DNA of 64,000 nucleotides from Pithys albifrons albifrons (taxonomy: Eukaryota > Chordata > Aves > Passeriformes > Thamnophilidae). Positions 1 through 11,262 of the stretch are shown piece by piece. Numbering within the stretch: the stretch's first letter is position 1; each line of letters opens with the position of its first letter. Made by a program: the position numbers and the translations under genes. The stretch lies in NCBI RefSeq assembly GCF_047495875.1, contig NC_092458.1:108998227-109062226 (forward strand), read 5' to 3'. The notes under the pieces were generated by a model, which saw only the letters and a list, made by a program, of their open reading frames with translations, searched no databases and was not told where the DNA came from.

Positions 1-764
1 ATAAGTCATTCCCAACTTTCTTTTTTTTTTTTTCTTTGAAAAAGGAGTATGGATTTCAAATTCAATAGGAATACAAAGGTCAGAATCACTATGCTCAACC
101 ATTTGCTCTAACATAGAACTATAATAATCCTACCAAAATAACAATTGAAAAGGTCTTGATTGACATAAGTAAAATTTCTGGTTTGGTTACAGAATTTAGC
201 CCTTTTTGTGGCCCTTTGAATGCTTCCAACTTTCTACTTGAATTTTTCACTAGTTTCTTATGGTCCACTGAACATTGTCCTTTCAAATGAAACAATATGA
301 ATACTCTTCATCCCATTCTCCTGGCAATGACAACAGGAAAATATCTTATGGCATGAACTTTTCCATGCAAATCAAAACAAGTAATTTTTTTTCTCAATTA
401 CAGTATTTTTTATAATTTTTTAAATTGCTGTATAATTCTACTTAAACCTAATGGAATCAAATTGTGAAGTAAGTTCTTTTTATAGAAGAAGAATGATCTT
501 GTTTAGTTTCAAAAATATCAAATCACTGTCTTGAGGTATTTTTAAGCTTATTTTTAATCAAATTGTATTTTTTTTCTTTTATAACTGAAGCGTATATTAA
601 ACTTTATAACTGCATAGGTAATATTCCAAGTAAAGATTTTCACTTCTGGTCAAAGAACAGTTTCAAGGCAATCACAGACTTCAGTGTTATGCACTGAAAT
701 ACTTATTAACGAGGAATTCCATGGACCTCCACTAAATTTCTCCAAATATGCTTTTTTATAGCTT
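1..764. other. Anonymous AT-rich DNA
   Basis: No gene or recognisable repeat is visible apart from a run of T at about 18-33. The stretch is AT-rich with stop codons in all frames and reads as intergenic or intronic sequence. Confidence 0.6.
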
Positions 765-1157
765 TGCAGAAAAGGACATGAGGACCTTGGTGGACACCAT
801 GTTGAACATGAGTCAGGAACGTGCCCTTCCTGCAAAGAAGGCCAATGGCACCTGGGCTGCATTAGGAGGGGTGTTGCCAGCAGGTAGAGGGAGGTGATCC
901 TGCCCCTCTGCCCAGCACTGGTGAGGCCACACCTGGAGTGCTGGGTCCAGTTCTGGGCTCCCCAGTACAAAAGAGACATGGACATACTGAAGAGAGACCA
1001 GCAAAGGGCTGCTGGGATAATTAAAGGACTGAAGCTTCCCTTCTGTAAGGAAAGACTGAGAGAGCTGAGACTGTTCAGCCTGGGCAAGAGCAGGCTGAGG
1101 GTGGGATCTGTCAATATTTGTAAATAACTGAAGGGAAGGTACAAAGAGGATGGAGCC
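765..1157 (+). mobile_element. CR1 LINE fragment, end of ORF2, 3' tail missing
   Basis: This is a degraded piece of a CR1 non-LTR retrotransposon in plus orientation. The conceptual translation of 894-1127 contains a VRPHLE(x)[10 protein letters not shown] motif followed by ERLRELRLFSLGK, which is the carboxy-terminal end of the CR1 ORF2 reverse transcriptase. The 765-893 part, with LVDTxLNMSQ and AKKANG, is the stretch just upstream in the same polyprotein. The frame is interrupted, so the copy cannot encode an active protein. CR1 copies are normally truncated at the 5' end and keep the 3' tail. Here the sequence stops resembling CR1 near GCAAAGAGGATGGAGCC-type sequence at about 1157 and no ATTCTATG tail follows, so the 3' end was removed by deletion or rearrangement. 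A 169-aa minus-strand open frame across 650-1159 is antisense to this element and not a gene. Confidence 0.85.
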
Positions 1158-2250
1158 ACAAATTATAGAAAAGGCTAGTCATCCTAGCCAAGATGGTGCA
1201 TACACAGTTAAGCAAGACAAACAAAAGAAGCAGAAGTATGAAGGGAAACCCAAACTTTGCCTGCTAGACTAGAAATGAGCACACCTGTGTCCTGGAGCAG
1301 AGCTGTATTTCCTAGACCAGGGACTCCCAAGGTCTGCTACACCAATGCTGCTCCAGGAATGCCACAAAATAAACCAGATCTGTGACCAGAAGATGTCATT
1401 GTTGATAGAGAGACCTGTCTTCATTGCCGCTGCTGAAAGCCTGACTTAGTCCAATGGAACAGGTATTATTATTTTTTACATACATAAAAGAATATGTAAA
1501 AAAAGTGTTACTGAACTCTAGCACTCCTATAGCCTTCAGAACTTCAAATTTGTCTGGCCCTTTAAACTGCTAAGCAGTATCTTAAATACAGTAGATGTTC
1601 TTTGTAGTAAATACCTTATATGATCCCAAGGTTTATCTTCTTTAAATTAAGCAAGCTCTCAGAAGCTTAACATTTAAATCAGGATTACTTCTCCACCAAA
1701 CCAACACAGGCTGTACTTGAATATTCCAAAGCAATGCATGACTAAAAGGATTTTTCCTGCTGCAGATTGACTAAATTCAAATATAATCTTAGCTACTGCT
1801 TCCTTTCTACTGATTACAGTCAAGGATGCAGCAACCTTTGCTGCTTGGGTGAACTCTTTCTGATATCTTAATACAATTTACAGTAGACCTGGGGATAATC
1901 CTTTGTTCAATATTGCTGAAGTGGCTTTTTCACTGACCAGCGGTTTGAGGAAAACTCAACATTATTAGTTACCAATTGTTAATTAAAACAGTTTGCTTTT
2001 AAACTCATTTTCATGCATATAGCTGAACAAATTGTTTTAAATATTTTGTCCCGGTAATATTAATTATAAAAAATATCTTACAATATTTCATTTCACCCAG
2101 ACTATCAATTTATCTGGATGCCATCACCTTATTCAAAGGAAATTCAGTCAAATATGTATCCACATTTATGTAGATGCAAGCACTGTATTTAGTAATTTCA
2201 AATAAAATAACTATATCTGGTAACTATTTTATATTGATGTAATCAATAGA
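1158..2250. other. Anonymous AT-rich DNA between two CR1 fragments
   Basis: I see no gene, RNA or clear repeat. The first 100 bases after the CR1 break (1158-1260) are rich in short A/G-rich words but match nothing I recognise. The rest is ordinary AT-rich sequence. Confidence 0.5.
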
Positions 2251-2757
2251 CGACTCTGGGGTCCCCAGCACAGAAAGGACATTGACCTATTGGAGTGAGT
2301 CCAGAAGAGGCCACCAAGATGCTCATGGGACTGGAACATCTCTCCTAGGAGGAAAGGCTTAGAGAATTGGGATTGTTCAGCCTGGAAAGGAGAAGAATTT
2401 GGGGTTACCTAATTGTGACTTTCCAGTACCTGAAGGGAATCTACAAGACAGATGGAGATGGACTTTTTACAAGGGCATGCAGTGACAGAATGAGGGGGAA
2501 TTGCTTCTGACTGAGAGAGTTCATGTTTTGATTGGATATAAGGAAGAAATTCTTCACTGTGAGAGTGGTAAGGCACTGGAGGAATAGGTTACCTAGAGAA
2601 GTCATGGATGCCCCATCCCTGGAAATGTTCAAGGCAGGGCTGGACAGGGTTTTGAGCAACCTGATCTAGTGGACGTTGTCCCTGACCATGGCAGAGGGGT
2701 TGAAACCAGGTAATCTTTAAGATCTCATTGAACATAAACCATTCTATGATTCCATGA
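2251..2757 (+). mobile_element. CR1 LINE, 5'-truncated, with 3' tail
   Basis: This is a CR1 retrotransposon copy of about 500 bp in plus orientation. It opens in the ORF2 end region (CTGGGGTCCCCAGCACAG, followed by GAGTCCAGAAGAGGCC). It runs through the 3' untranslated part (GACTTTTTACAAGGGCATGC, AGGAAGAAATTCTTCACTGT) and stops at the 3' end with CCATTCTATGATTCCATGA, a mutated pair of the 8-bp CR1 tail repeat. The copy is diverged and has no open frame of note. The loss of everything upstream of the ORF2 end is the usual CR1 5' truncation. I see no target-site duplication, as is normal for CR1. Confidence 0.92.
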
Positions 2758-5700
2758 AGCATCTTCCAGCTTTGCCATCAGATAAGAAACTTCTTTTTAA
2801 CGTGAATGATCAGTTCTGTAGCACATTCTTCCCTCACAAAGCATCCCCCTCTTCTGACAGCTCCTTCTGTTCCCTGACCAGTAGGGTAGGGAATGAAGCT
2901 TCTCCTAAAATGCCAAGCTCAACTCATATTTTGGTTGCAGGTAAACTGCCTTTTGTCCATGTTGTAATTTAAGGCCAATGTCTTCAGCATGCTTTGGGTT
3001 TTACATTCTGACTGTTTAGAGAACCATGATTGCTTAATTGTGGGTCAAAACAGGCAGATTATTTCACCCTTCCCAGAACAGGCAAGAAAGGCAGGTAACA
3101 ATTCACACTTTTAACAGTTGATATAAATGTTGCAATTGATCCCTTTTTCTGTGATAATATAGACAAGAGGCAAAAAAAAAGCACATTACTGGTAGGTCTG
3201 ATTAAATGTATAAATGATATTATATACTATTTTGTCCCTGTTACACTGAGCTGAGTGTACTTGGAAGGCTGAATAATGATGACAGTATCCTAAGCCCTGC
3301 ACCAGGCAGTTAATGTTGACGAAACAGCTTTCTGTCTCTTTTCTGTCCTCCACGTGCTGTGACCAAATAAAAAAATCTTTTTCATACTCAGTGTATTTTG
3401 CACGTGTGCTCATGTCTCCATGTTTGGGGACAATGCCTATTTATGAAAATCCTCTGGCAGCCCCTCTCCCCTTGGCTGCTCTGGGTACCCAGGCATGGGA
3501 AACCACACCTACCCCAGCAGTGATGTGGAAGAGCAGCATAAAGCAGATGGAGGCTATTCTTGGGATCATTCCTTTAACTCTCCTTTAAAGTTCTTAGATC
3601 TTGGGTTACCCATTTTCCTGACTTCTCTAGCTCCCCTTACTATAGTATCTAAGCACCATATAACTTTTGCAACCTACTTAGGACACACCTGTGAGAAGGG
3701 AATTACTTTTATTCTCCCTGCACTGACAAGGACTTCAGGTATGGAAAGTCTGATTTTCCTCCTCTTGGGAGGAAATTCCACAGCTTGTGGGGGAATTTCT
3801 CTGTCCTTAGCCAATTCCTAGTCCCTAAGCATTTCAATGCATTAAGAACTGAAAATTAAATAAAATTATTTTTGCATCTGTTTGCCTCTTCCAGAACAAA
3901 TAATGAGAAGACCTGTCAGATAACACCAACCTGATTTTGGAGTAGAGACATTAGCTGCTATCAAACTGTGTGTTTCCACAGCATTAAGGTCAACAAGTAG
4001 AACCTTCAAGTAGAGGAGGACTACACTAGAAAACTCAAAGCTGAACTAAAGTTATTGCAATGTGAAAAGCTGCAACTGTAAGCACAGAAAAATCATTGTT
4101 TGTTTTCTGGGCAAAAAAACCCTCCAGCATTTGAGTTATGTGAGCAATTGGCTGGATGACATTTTGAAGCAGAAACAGTACAGTAAAATACTCAGGAGAG
4201 TGTTTTCTGCATTTTCCAAAGTAGCTTAGCACAAAGTCATGCTCCAACTTTTTATTTTCTGTTTTACAAGTGGGAGTTTCCTTCCCATTCTCTTACAATG
4301 CAACTGAGGAAGGTCAGGAGCTCCCGGGTGGCCATCTTTTGAAGGCAACTTTCATTCTTGTTCCTCTGAGCTCCTTTATATCAGCACACACCAATGTCAA
4401 ATGTAATTGCTAAACATAAAAAAAAATCTCCTAATCGATGGGAAAGTCTCAACCACAATAAATGTGTGGAACTAAAGCATCAACTGAGCATTGCTCAGCT
4501 TAGAAAGTGTTCTAGCATATATGCTGCAAGACGAATTACCGTATTAGCAAGGAGAAAATCCAAGATCATGTCTGCCAAAATATAACTTAATCTGTTCCAG
4601 AAAAACAAGTCGGAACAGATATTTCCATCACAGTGAAATGTTAAGCAAGTTGTAAAAGGCTTCTTTTCCTATTGTGGATATTCCTATGCACTGATTTCTA
4701 ATTTTAAAGCAGATTAATCTCAGGCTAGTACATATCAAACAGCCAAAGGGAGCAGACCTCTTCTGACAACATATTTTACAATGACAGAAAGAAAAAACCT
4801 GAAACTTCTTACCTATTACTGAGATGGAGAGAGTGGGGTGGATTTTGGCAAATAATAATACAGTCTACAGCTGGAAACAAGCACAGAGAGCTCAGTAGCT
4901 GTGATCAATGAATGACCATACCTGCACTGCAGTGACCTGATTGCAAATACAGAAATAATCCACAACCCCCCATTTTAACTAGAGACTTCAACCAGATGGT
5001 AGCCTTTGTATCACCTGAAAGACATCCTAGTTCTGATAAACAGGACAGAAAGTCAGAGTACATTAAGCAACTGTAAAACTGAGTTTAGCCTGCAGCAAAA
5101 TATAAAGTAAGAACTGCTGTGCTGTGGATATCCATCCAATCAGTTTCACAGAAAGTATCCTGAAAGGTGTTACAGCTAAGCCTCATATGAAGAATTGATA
5201 TTAAGACAAGCCAAAAGTAATTCAGTCCTTTGTTAAGTCACCAAAATTCTATATGAATTACCTAGGTTGGGGGAAAACAGGTGCAATTTTTCCCTTCGTG
5301 TTTTCCATTTGCCTTTAGCAGACATTTTCTGTAATGTTCATAACTACATGATCTGTATCTGCAAGAATCATAACCTTACAACTGATTAAGTGCTATTCCT
5401 TCCCATAAAACTCAACCTGCTACTGAAATTAAAGACAGAAAATTTATTACAATGGACTTCCCACTTATGTAAGAGCAAACTTTAAGAAATGTACTGTAAT
5501 ATACACTCGCACTTAATTTTCATCTGCTGGATAGATTGCTGTGGAAAATACATTGAAAAGCATCCCATGTGTTAATATTAAGGACTGATGGCATTTTCAC
5601 TACTGGCAAAAGTGATGATAAACACCTGTCAGCAATAGAGAGGGACTGGACTGACTAGAGGCTATGAGAATTTGCTTAAAATGTTTATATAAAATCAAAG

Positions 5701-8700
5701 CACGTGGTCAACTGCAGAGATTAAAAGGGAGAATTATTCGTACAGTGGGGTCAAGGTAAAAGTGACCACCCCATTGAAAAATACAGTTATCATCATGCAG
5801 TATTAGGTTTTACCAAATGCTTTGTTACTTTCAGAGAATTGAAGATATCAAATCCCTGGGGGAAGAGCCAAGGGATCTTCCCTCAGAACCCACAATGCTT
5901 TCTGAGTTACAGGACAAAGTTGCATCTTAAAATTGCTGCCTCATAGCCAGAGGAAGGAGAGTTTTGCCACAGGTATTACTAATAATCAGTTAGTTATGCC
6001 CCCAGGTTACTGGCTGAAGTTGTATAAAAGTTTTCCCAACTACAGAAAGCTTATAAAGTACAATCAGTATCCGTACATGGTCTCCACTCTGCCAGACAAC
6101 AAACCACTTGTGGAACTTTTTGGTGAAATGTGAGGGGGTGTTAGCCATGGCATCTGTTCAGCTGGGGCCCTGGGTTTCAATGTGGCTGTGCAAAGCTGGG
6201 ATAATCAATTAGGTAGGGTGTCAGCATGCCAGCACAGATGTCCTCAGTCAATTGCAGATAATCATCGTGTTCTTTGAAATTTCCAGAGGAGATTGCATTC
6301 CTCTTGGGACACCCTTGACCCGCCATCAGGAAAGGTTTGCAAGATAAGAAAAATAAAAGGATCATATCGTTTCCTAGTGCAGTAATATATATTGCAGGCT
6401 ATTCATAGCCTTGAAAGGGTTAGAGTGATGCACTGAGAGCTGCAGGCATATTGCAGGACACAGGAGCAGTGCTCCACTCTGCCCCCATCCCCCAGAATGA
6501 AATAAATACTACAGCAGGATATGAAATACATCCAGGCACTTACTACAAGGTATTTCTTCATGAGCTACATATCGTGACAGACTGTCAATAAGGAATAAAC
6601 AGTGGCATCAGTGATATCAGCAGACATTCTTTACCCAGGAAGACCAGCAGCTTTTTGGATGTGTAGCTTTTGCAGGGTCAAACAAAGGGAGAGGGGTTTT
6701 AATTTCAGTCCATGGTTATTCAAGATGGCATTTGGAATATAAAGAACTGTGTGTGAAAAAATGAGATAAAAATTCATCTCATAGGGAGTAAAAGAAACAC
6801 TTATTCTATTGGTGGTTCAAATTTTACAGACTTCAAAACTTCCTAACTAAAAATAAAACGAATTTAATAAAGTTTTTCCATATAATCCAGCTTGAAATGT
6901 GGTGCTAGAAATCTTTTAGAGCTGATCAAGGGTATCAGTGGTAAGAGCTTGGAAACACAGCTTGATTTCATTAGAAGCAGAGGACAACTTCTGAATCTGG
7001 AAGAACATCTTAGTGTGAAAACACAAATAAAACTCATTTATACTTAATCCAACACTGCAAAAAGGACAATTATCAGAGAAACAAAATTCAAAAATGGCTA
7101 TGATACCAGGGAGAGGGAGTTGAATACAGAGGACTATTTTGAATTCTGATGACTATATTCTTAGAAAAATTATAAAGACAAAGTATATTTTATTTCCTTT
7201 CATAAAGGAAATATTGATATGCAGTGATATGATAAGCAATATTATTAAGAACTTGTCCACACTGGAAAGAACATGCAAGTAGAGAAGTCTTTTATTCGGC
7301 TGAGGTGTATCAGAAGACCTAAAGACAAAACACTCACTTTTGCTCAAAACACAGTTTCAGCACTCAGGCAATTGTCTTGTGGGCCAGGAGAGTGAAAAAG
7401 CAGGTATAGACTACTTGTGACAACCTCAATATCTCAATATCTCTAATATCTCTGATTCACACTAGTTCAGGAGAAAGCAAAACAAAAATATCACTTAAAT
7501 AGAAAAAGGATCACATCAAGACCCTTAGACAACAATGATAAATACAGCAAAATAGATATGCTAGAGCTAGTCATGTCTACATTGCACTCAGGGCTGTGTA
7601 GCTGAGACATAAACCTGCCAGTCATTATCTGGCTTGGGTTTCAGGAGTCTCTCATCTGTGACAGCAGAGAGCTCATCACAAGCTAATTCATGCATAAATA
7701 ACTGCTGTGGCTTTATTTTTAATATATACCGGCTTACTTGGGTATGCAGTGCATCTCCTGTACTCTGAGGGTACTCACTCTCCACATCCATTTGCTCTTT
7801 TATCGCGTGGTTGACTTGAAGCAGTGAGCTCCTATATTAAATGCTATATAGTCTATTATTTTTGTTCTATTAAGCATTACTAGGGAAAAAACAAAACATA
7901 AAAAGCAGTACTGTCTGCTGTTTCTGGAGCCTTTGAATAGGTAGAATTAATTTTTCCAGCAAATTTTTGCCCATTTCAATGACACTACTACAAAGAGGGA
8001 AGAAGTCAGTTTGAGTGCTGTAGTGACTATCTTTGTTCCTAGGTACTGATGTGAAGTGTCAGACATTCTAAGTTACAAGAGATTGTTCATCATCCTACAG
8101 TCAGCCTGAATGGACAAGTCTGTGAAAAATGAACTATTTCACATACATTAAAGAAATTATTTTCCAGTGTTTGAGCATCTTAATGTGTTGGTCACTTTTT
8201 ATCACCGTAATGTGAAACAATACTGCCAATTTTAACACTGAAATATCAAAGTATCAATTCCTCTAAAATAAAGGACTATGCAAATACATTTGCAAAAAAT
8301 TGAGAAGCTTAACTAGCTCATTCATTTTAGGGAGAGAAATAAAAATGCTCACCCTTTAGATGTGAGCTTTGAGAGTCTAACAAAACCTATGGGATGCTGA
8401 GTTTTATGGCAATGGCATTGATCAGATGTCAGTGTCTTGCAGGATTGATTTAATTGCTTAGGATCAGGTTGGAGCACCCTTATTCTGTTATAAGTGTAAT
8501 AGATTTCACTGTGATTACTTCCAGAGAATAGTCCTATCCAGTGTGGATAAGAAATGCAGGCCCCTGACACACCAAGCAATTGCAAAAGGGTTCTTCAGAC
8601 AAAAATTGCGCTTCCACCTTTACAATTTCGTGTCGCTTTGGTCTTTTTTAAATAAATTCTGCAAAGGTTCTATCCTTAGCTGTATAATGTGGTGTTGTTA

Positions 8701-9354
8701 GGTGTTTTTTTCCTTCAAGAAACCTCTCAATTTTGTCCTTAATCTACTCCCACATAAGTGTATGCTCTACTATGCTAACGTGTGACCTTTTAACATTGCA
8801 CTCTTCCTTTAGCCATGAAGGCATTTCCAATACTAGACTGCTGGTGTTAAGACAGCCCAAGTGATAAATGAAATGCATATTAAGCCTTAATTGTAATTAA
8901 TTATAAGCACATATAACAACGCCCATGTTCAGTACCATAAAAAATCAAATTGGTTTCTATTAACACCTATCAATGTGCAAGGTTTAGATAACAGTACAAA
9001 TTAATACAGAAGAATGCTAAATACAGTATCAATGAACTTCATCCAAGTCCGTTGACTAATGAAAGGATTGTAATAATACCTTTGTAGTTAAATGCCTGGT
9101 ACATGTTGCCCTCTTGTGGAACTCGTGATAAAGTACAAGTTCCTTTGAATTTATTATGATTTGGCAGTGATATTTTAATGCCTGGAATGTAATGATTTAT
9201 TAAATTCATTATGTGAGTAGTTTATCATGATAAACACTGAGTATATTCTGTAAATGGTACACTTTACAAGCAAACCTAGGCAATTAACTCTAGTAAATCA
9301 GGCTCATGCACTGGAAATTGTGAGGTCCTAGAATATTAGTCAATATTTCATTTG
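2758..9354. other. Anonymous unique-looking AT-rich DNA
   Basis: This stretch of over 6 kb holds no gene, RNA gene or transposon I can name. Open frames in it are all under about 110 codons, lack domain-like composition and look like chance. The segment at 8870-9300 contains TTAATTGTAATTAATTATAA-like words and a TTTATCATGATAAA palindrome. It has the look of conserved non-coding sequence, but that cannot be tested without other genomes. Confidence 0.55.
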
Positions 9355-9437
9355 AAAATATATATATTATATAAATAAATATTATAAAATATATAATATA
9401 ATATATATACTATAATATATATATAATATATAATTTT
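9355..9437. repeat. AT-only low-complexity block
   Basis: About 80 bases consist of only A and T, built from ATATAT, TATAATATA and TATAAATAAATATTATA units rather than one pure dinucleotide. It contains several short inverted repeats and would melt or extrude easily. It reads as a decayed TA microsatellite. Confidence 0.9.
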
Positions 9438-11190
9438 AGAATATTTTCGAAGTTAGTTTTTTTCTAACCATCCAAAATGGTATTTTAGATTTTTTTTTAT
9501 CTGTTTGTTATTGGAAAACCCAGGCTTACCTCACCTATGGCTGCTACTGCTTCTATTGGATATGACATAAATAGTATCACTTGGATGCTTCATATTTTAC
9601 TATCAAACAGCTCACATTCTTTCAAACACATTGTATTTAAAATACTTTTAAGAAAAATATATTTATTCATATTTCTATTCATATTTTTCAATACATACTG
9701 AAGAGACAAATATTTTTCTTATCAACCAAGATGAAAATTATTAAGCCTGAACTAAAAATTTAAACAAACATCAGAAAAATAGAAAAGAGATTTTAATGAA
9801 GCTAAAGAGACATATAAAGAACTTCAAAGTCAGTTTAACACAGTATCAGGATACTTTAAAAGAGATAAAAATTGAAAAATAATTAAATTTTCCCTGTAAA
9901 AACCTGCTCATATAAAAAATATGAAAATTTTAATTCCTTTAGAATGTCTCCTGTGTTTAGGGCAGTCTCAGATACCTCTAAGTGGTTCTTCTTGTTGTTT
10001 GGTTGTTTATTGGGGTTTTTTTGACATTTCAGTTTGATTTCAAGACTTGAATCAGGTTAGTACAACACTTGTACCCTTGATCAAAGATTTCCATCAGCTG
10101 AGGACAAAGGTCAGGTGTCCATGTTAATGTTATCAGTGGTCTCTGTACTGCTGACAGCAAGGTGTCACTGATACCTCAGCAGGATCTGATGGATTTGGTG
10201 CGATTGCTTTATTCTTCACCCACTGAGGTTTTATTTAGTTTGGAAAAAGGGGATGAAGGGAGGTTGTGATTAGCTAACACATTTCAGCTCACCCTGTCCC
10301 ATGACCCTTTTCCTAGTGCTGGCACAAACTAAACATTTTACTTCATTTGCTTGGATGAAGTCAATCCAGGAGGCAGAGGGTTTCAGAGTTTAACTGGCTG
10401 GTATCCCTGGATTGCCTCACCAAAAGAAAAGTAAATTTACAGGATGTTTGAATTCTTTTAATATATGGGATCATTTATGGAGACTGTGAATGACTTGAGC
10501 CCACAGTATCACTGATAAATATTTGGATGAATGGAAGTTTTCAAGCTTTGTTTTTTCTAGCAAATCCCTCTTTTCTCCCATCCAGTTTTTGGCTACAGGT
10601 TCCACCTGCTCATGGAAAACAATGATTAATGAGCATCCTATAAACTGAAGCTGTGTTAACTGATAAGGCCGTAAACCACTTGCTAGCATCCTCAAATGAT
10701 TATACCATATTTCCTCTAGCCTGGTTTTCTAAGAAGAGTCTTGTATTTCTTGGACTGTTACCTCCGAATTCCATCTAAAACATCCCTTAAATCTGATACT
10801 GTGCTTTTTGAGTGTTGGAATGTGTAGGCTTGTTTTTGTGTACATGTATTATATGCCTTCTAACATATGCTCATACATACTTATTGGATGTAAATTACTT
10901 GAGTGACCCTTGCTTCACAGAAGTGTGTTAAAGGAAAATAACTTCTGCAATTTTTAGTGCACTATGACTTCTCTGTCATCAAGCACATAGCAAAATATGT
11001 ATATGGCCAGATTTCGCAAACAAAGATTTGGGAAGGGCTCTCCCCATGTGGGTGTGCCCTTCCAGCCTGTGCAGTGGATTTTTTAGGTGAGGCACAGCAT
11101 GCGCAGAACTGGCCCCACTGTTTAAGTCCTAAGGTCCATTTGCCACAGCCGAGTGAGCTTGGACAGTGACAGTGAAGTCCTCAGGACAGT
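9438..11190. other. Anonymous DNA, ending in a mildly GC-richer segment
   Basis: I see no gene. A G/T-rich run lies at about 9992-10022. From about 11030 base composition rises to near 50 percent GC with several CpGs. This GC-richer part leads directly into the 5S-like remnant and could be the body of the same SINE (reading on the minus strand), but I cannot identify it. Confidence 0.45.
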
Positions 11191-11262
11191 CACAGCACTC
11201 GGTACTAACTGGGGCTGACCCTGCTGAGCATCCGAGATCTGACGGGATGGGATGGCAGGGAG
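11191..11262 (-). repeat. 5S rRNA-derived remnant (SINE head or pseudogene), internally deleted
   Basis: Read on the minus strand, this stretch matches vertebrate 5S rRNA. The word GATCTCGGATGCTCAGCAGG corresponds to the conserved 5S segment with only a few changes, and GTTAGTAC follows as in 5S. Directly after GTTAGTAC comes CGAGTGCTGT, which corresponds to the far 3' end of 5S. The roughly 20-25 bases between them, which hold most of the C-box of the internal RNA polymerase III promoter, are missing. The 5' part is also diverged. It is therefore not a working 5S gene. It is either a 5S pseudogene or the head of a 5S-derived SINE; amniote genomes carry such a family (AmnSINE1, with a 5S-tRNA chimeric head). 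I did not recognise a tRNA-like B-box or a Deu domain in the downstream (lower-coordinate) sequence, so the family remains open. Confidence 0.7.

Noticed and set aside
650..1159. 169-codon minus-strand open frame
   Set aside because: It lies antisense to a CR1 ORF2 fragment and its composition reflects that element. No protein family fits.
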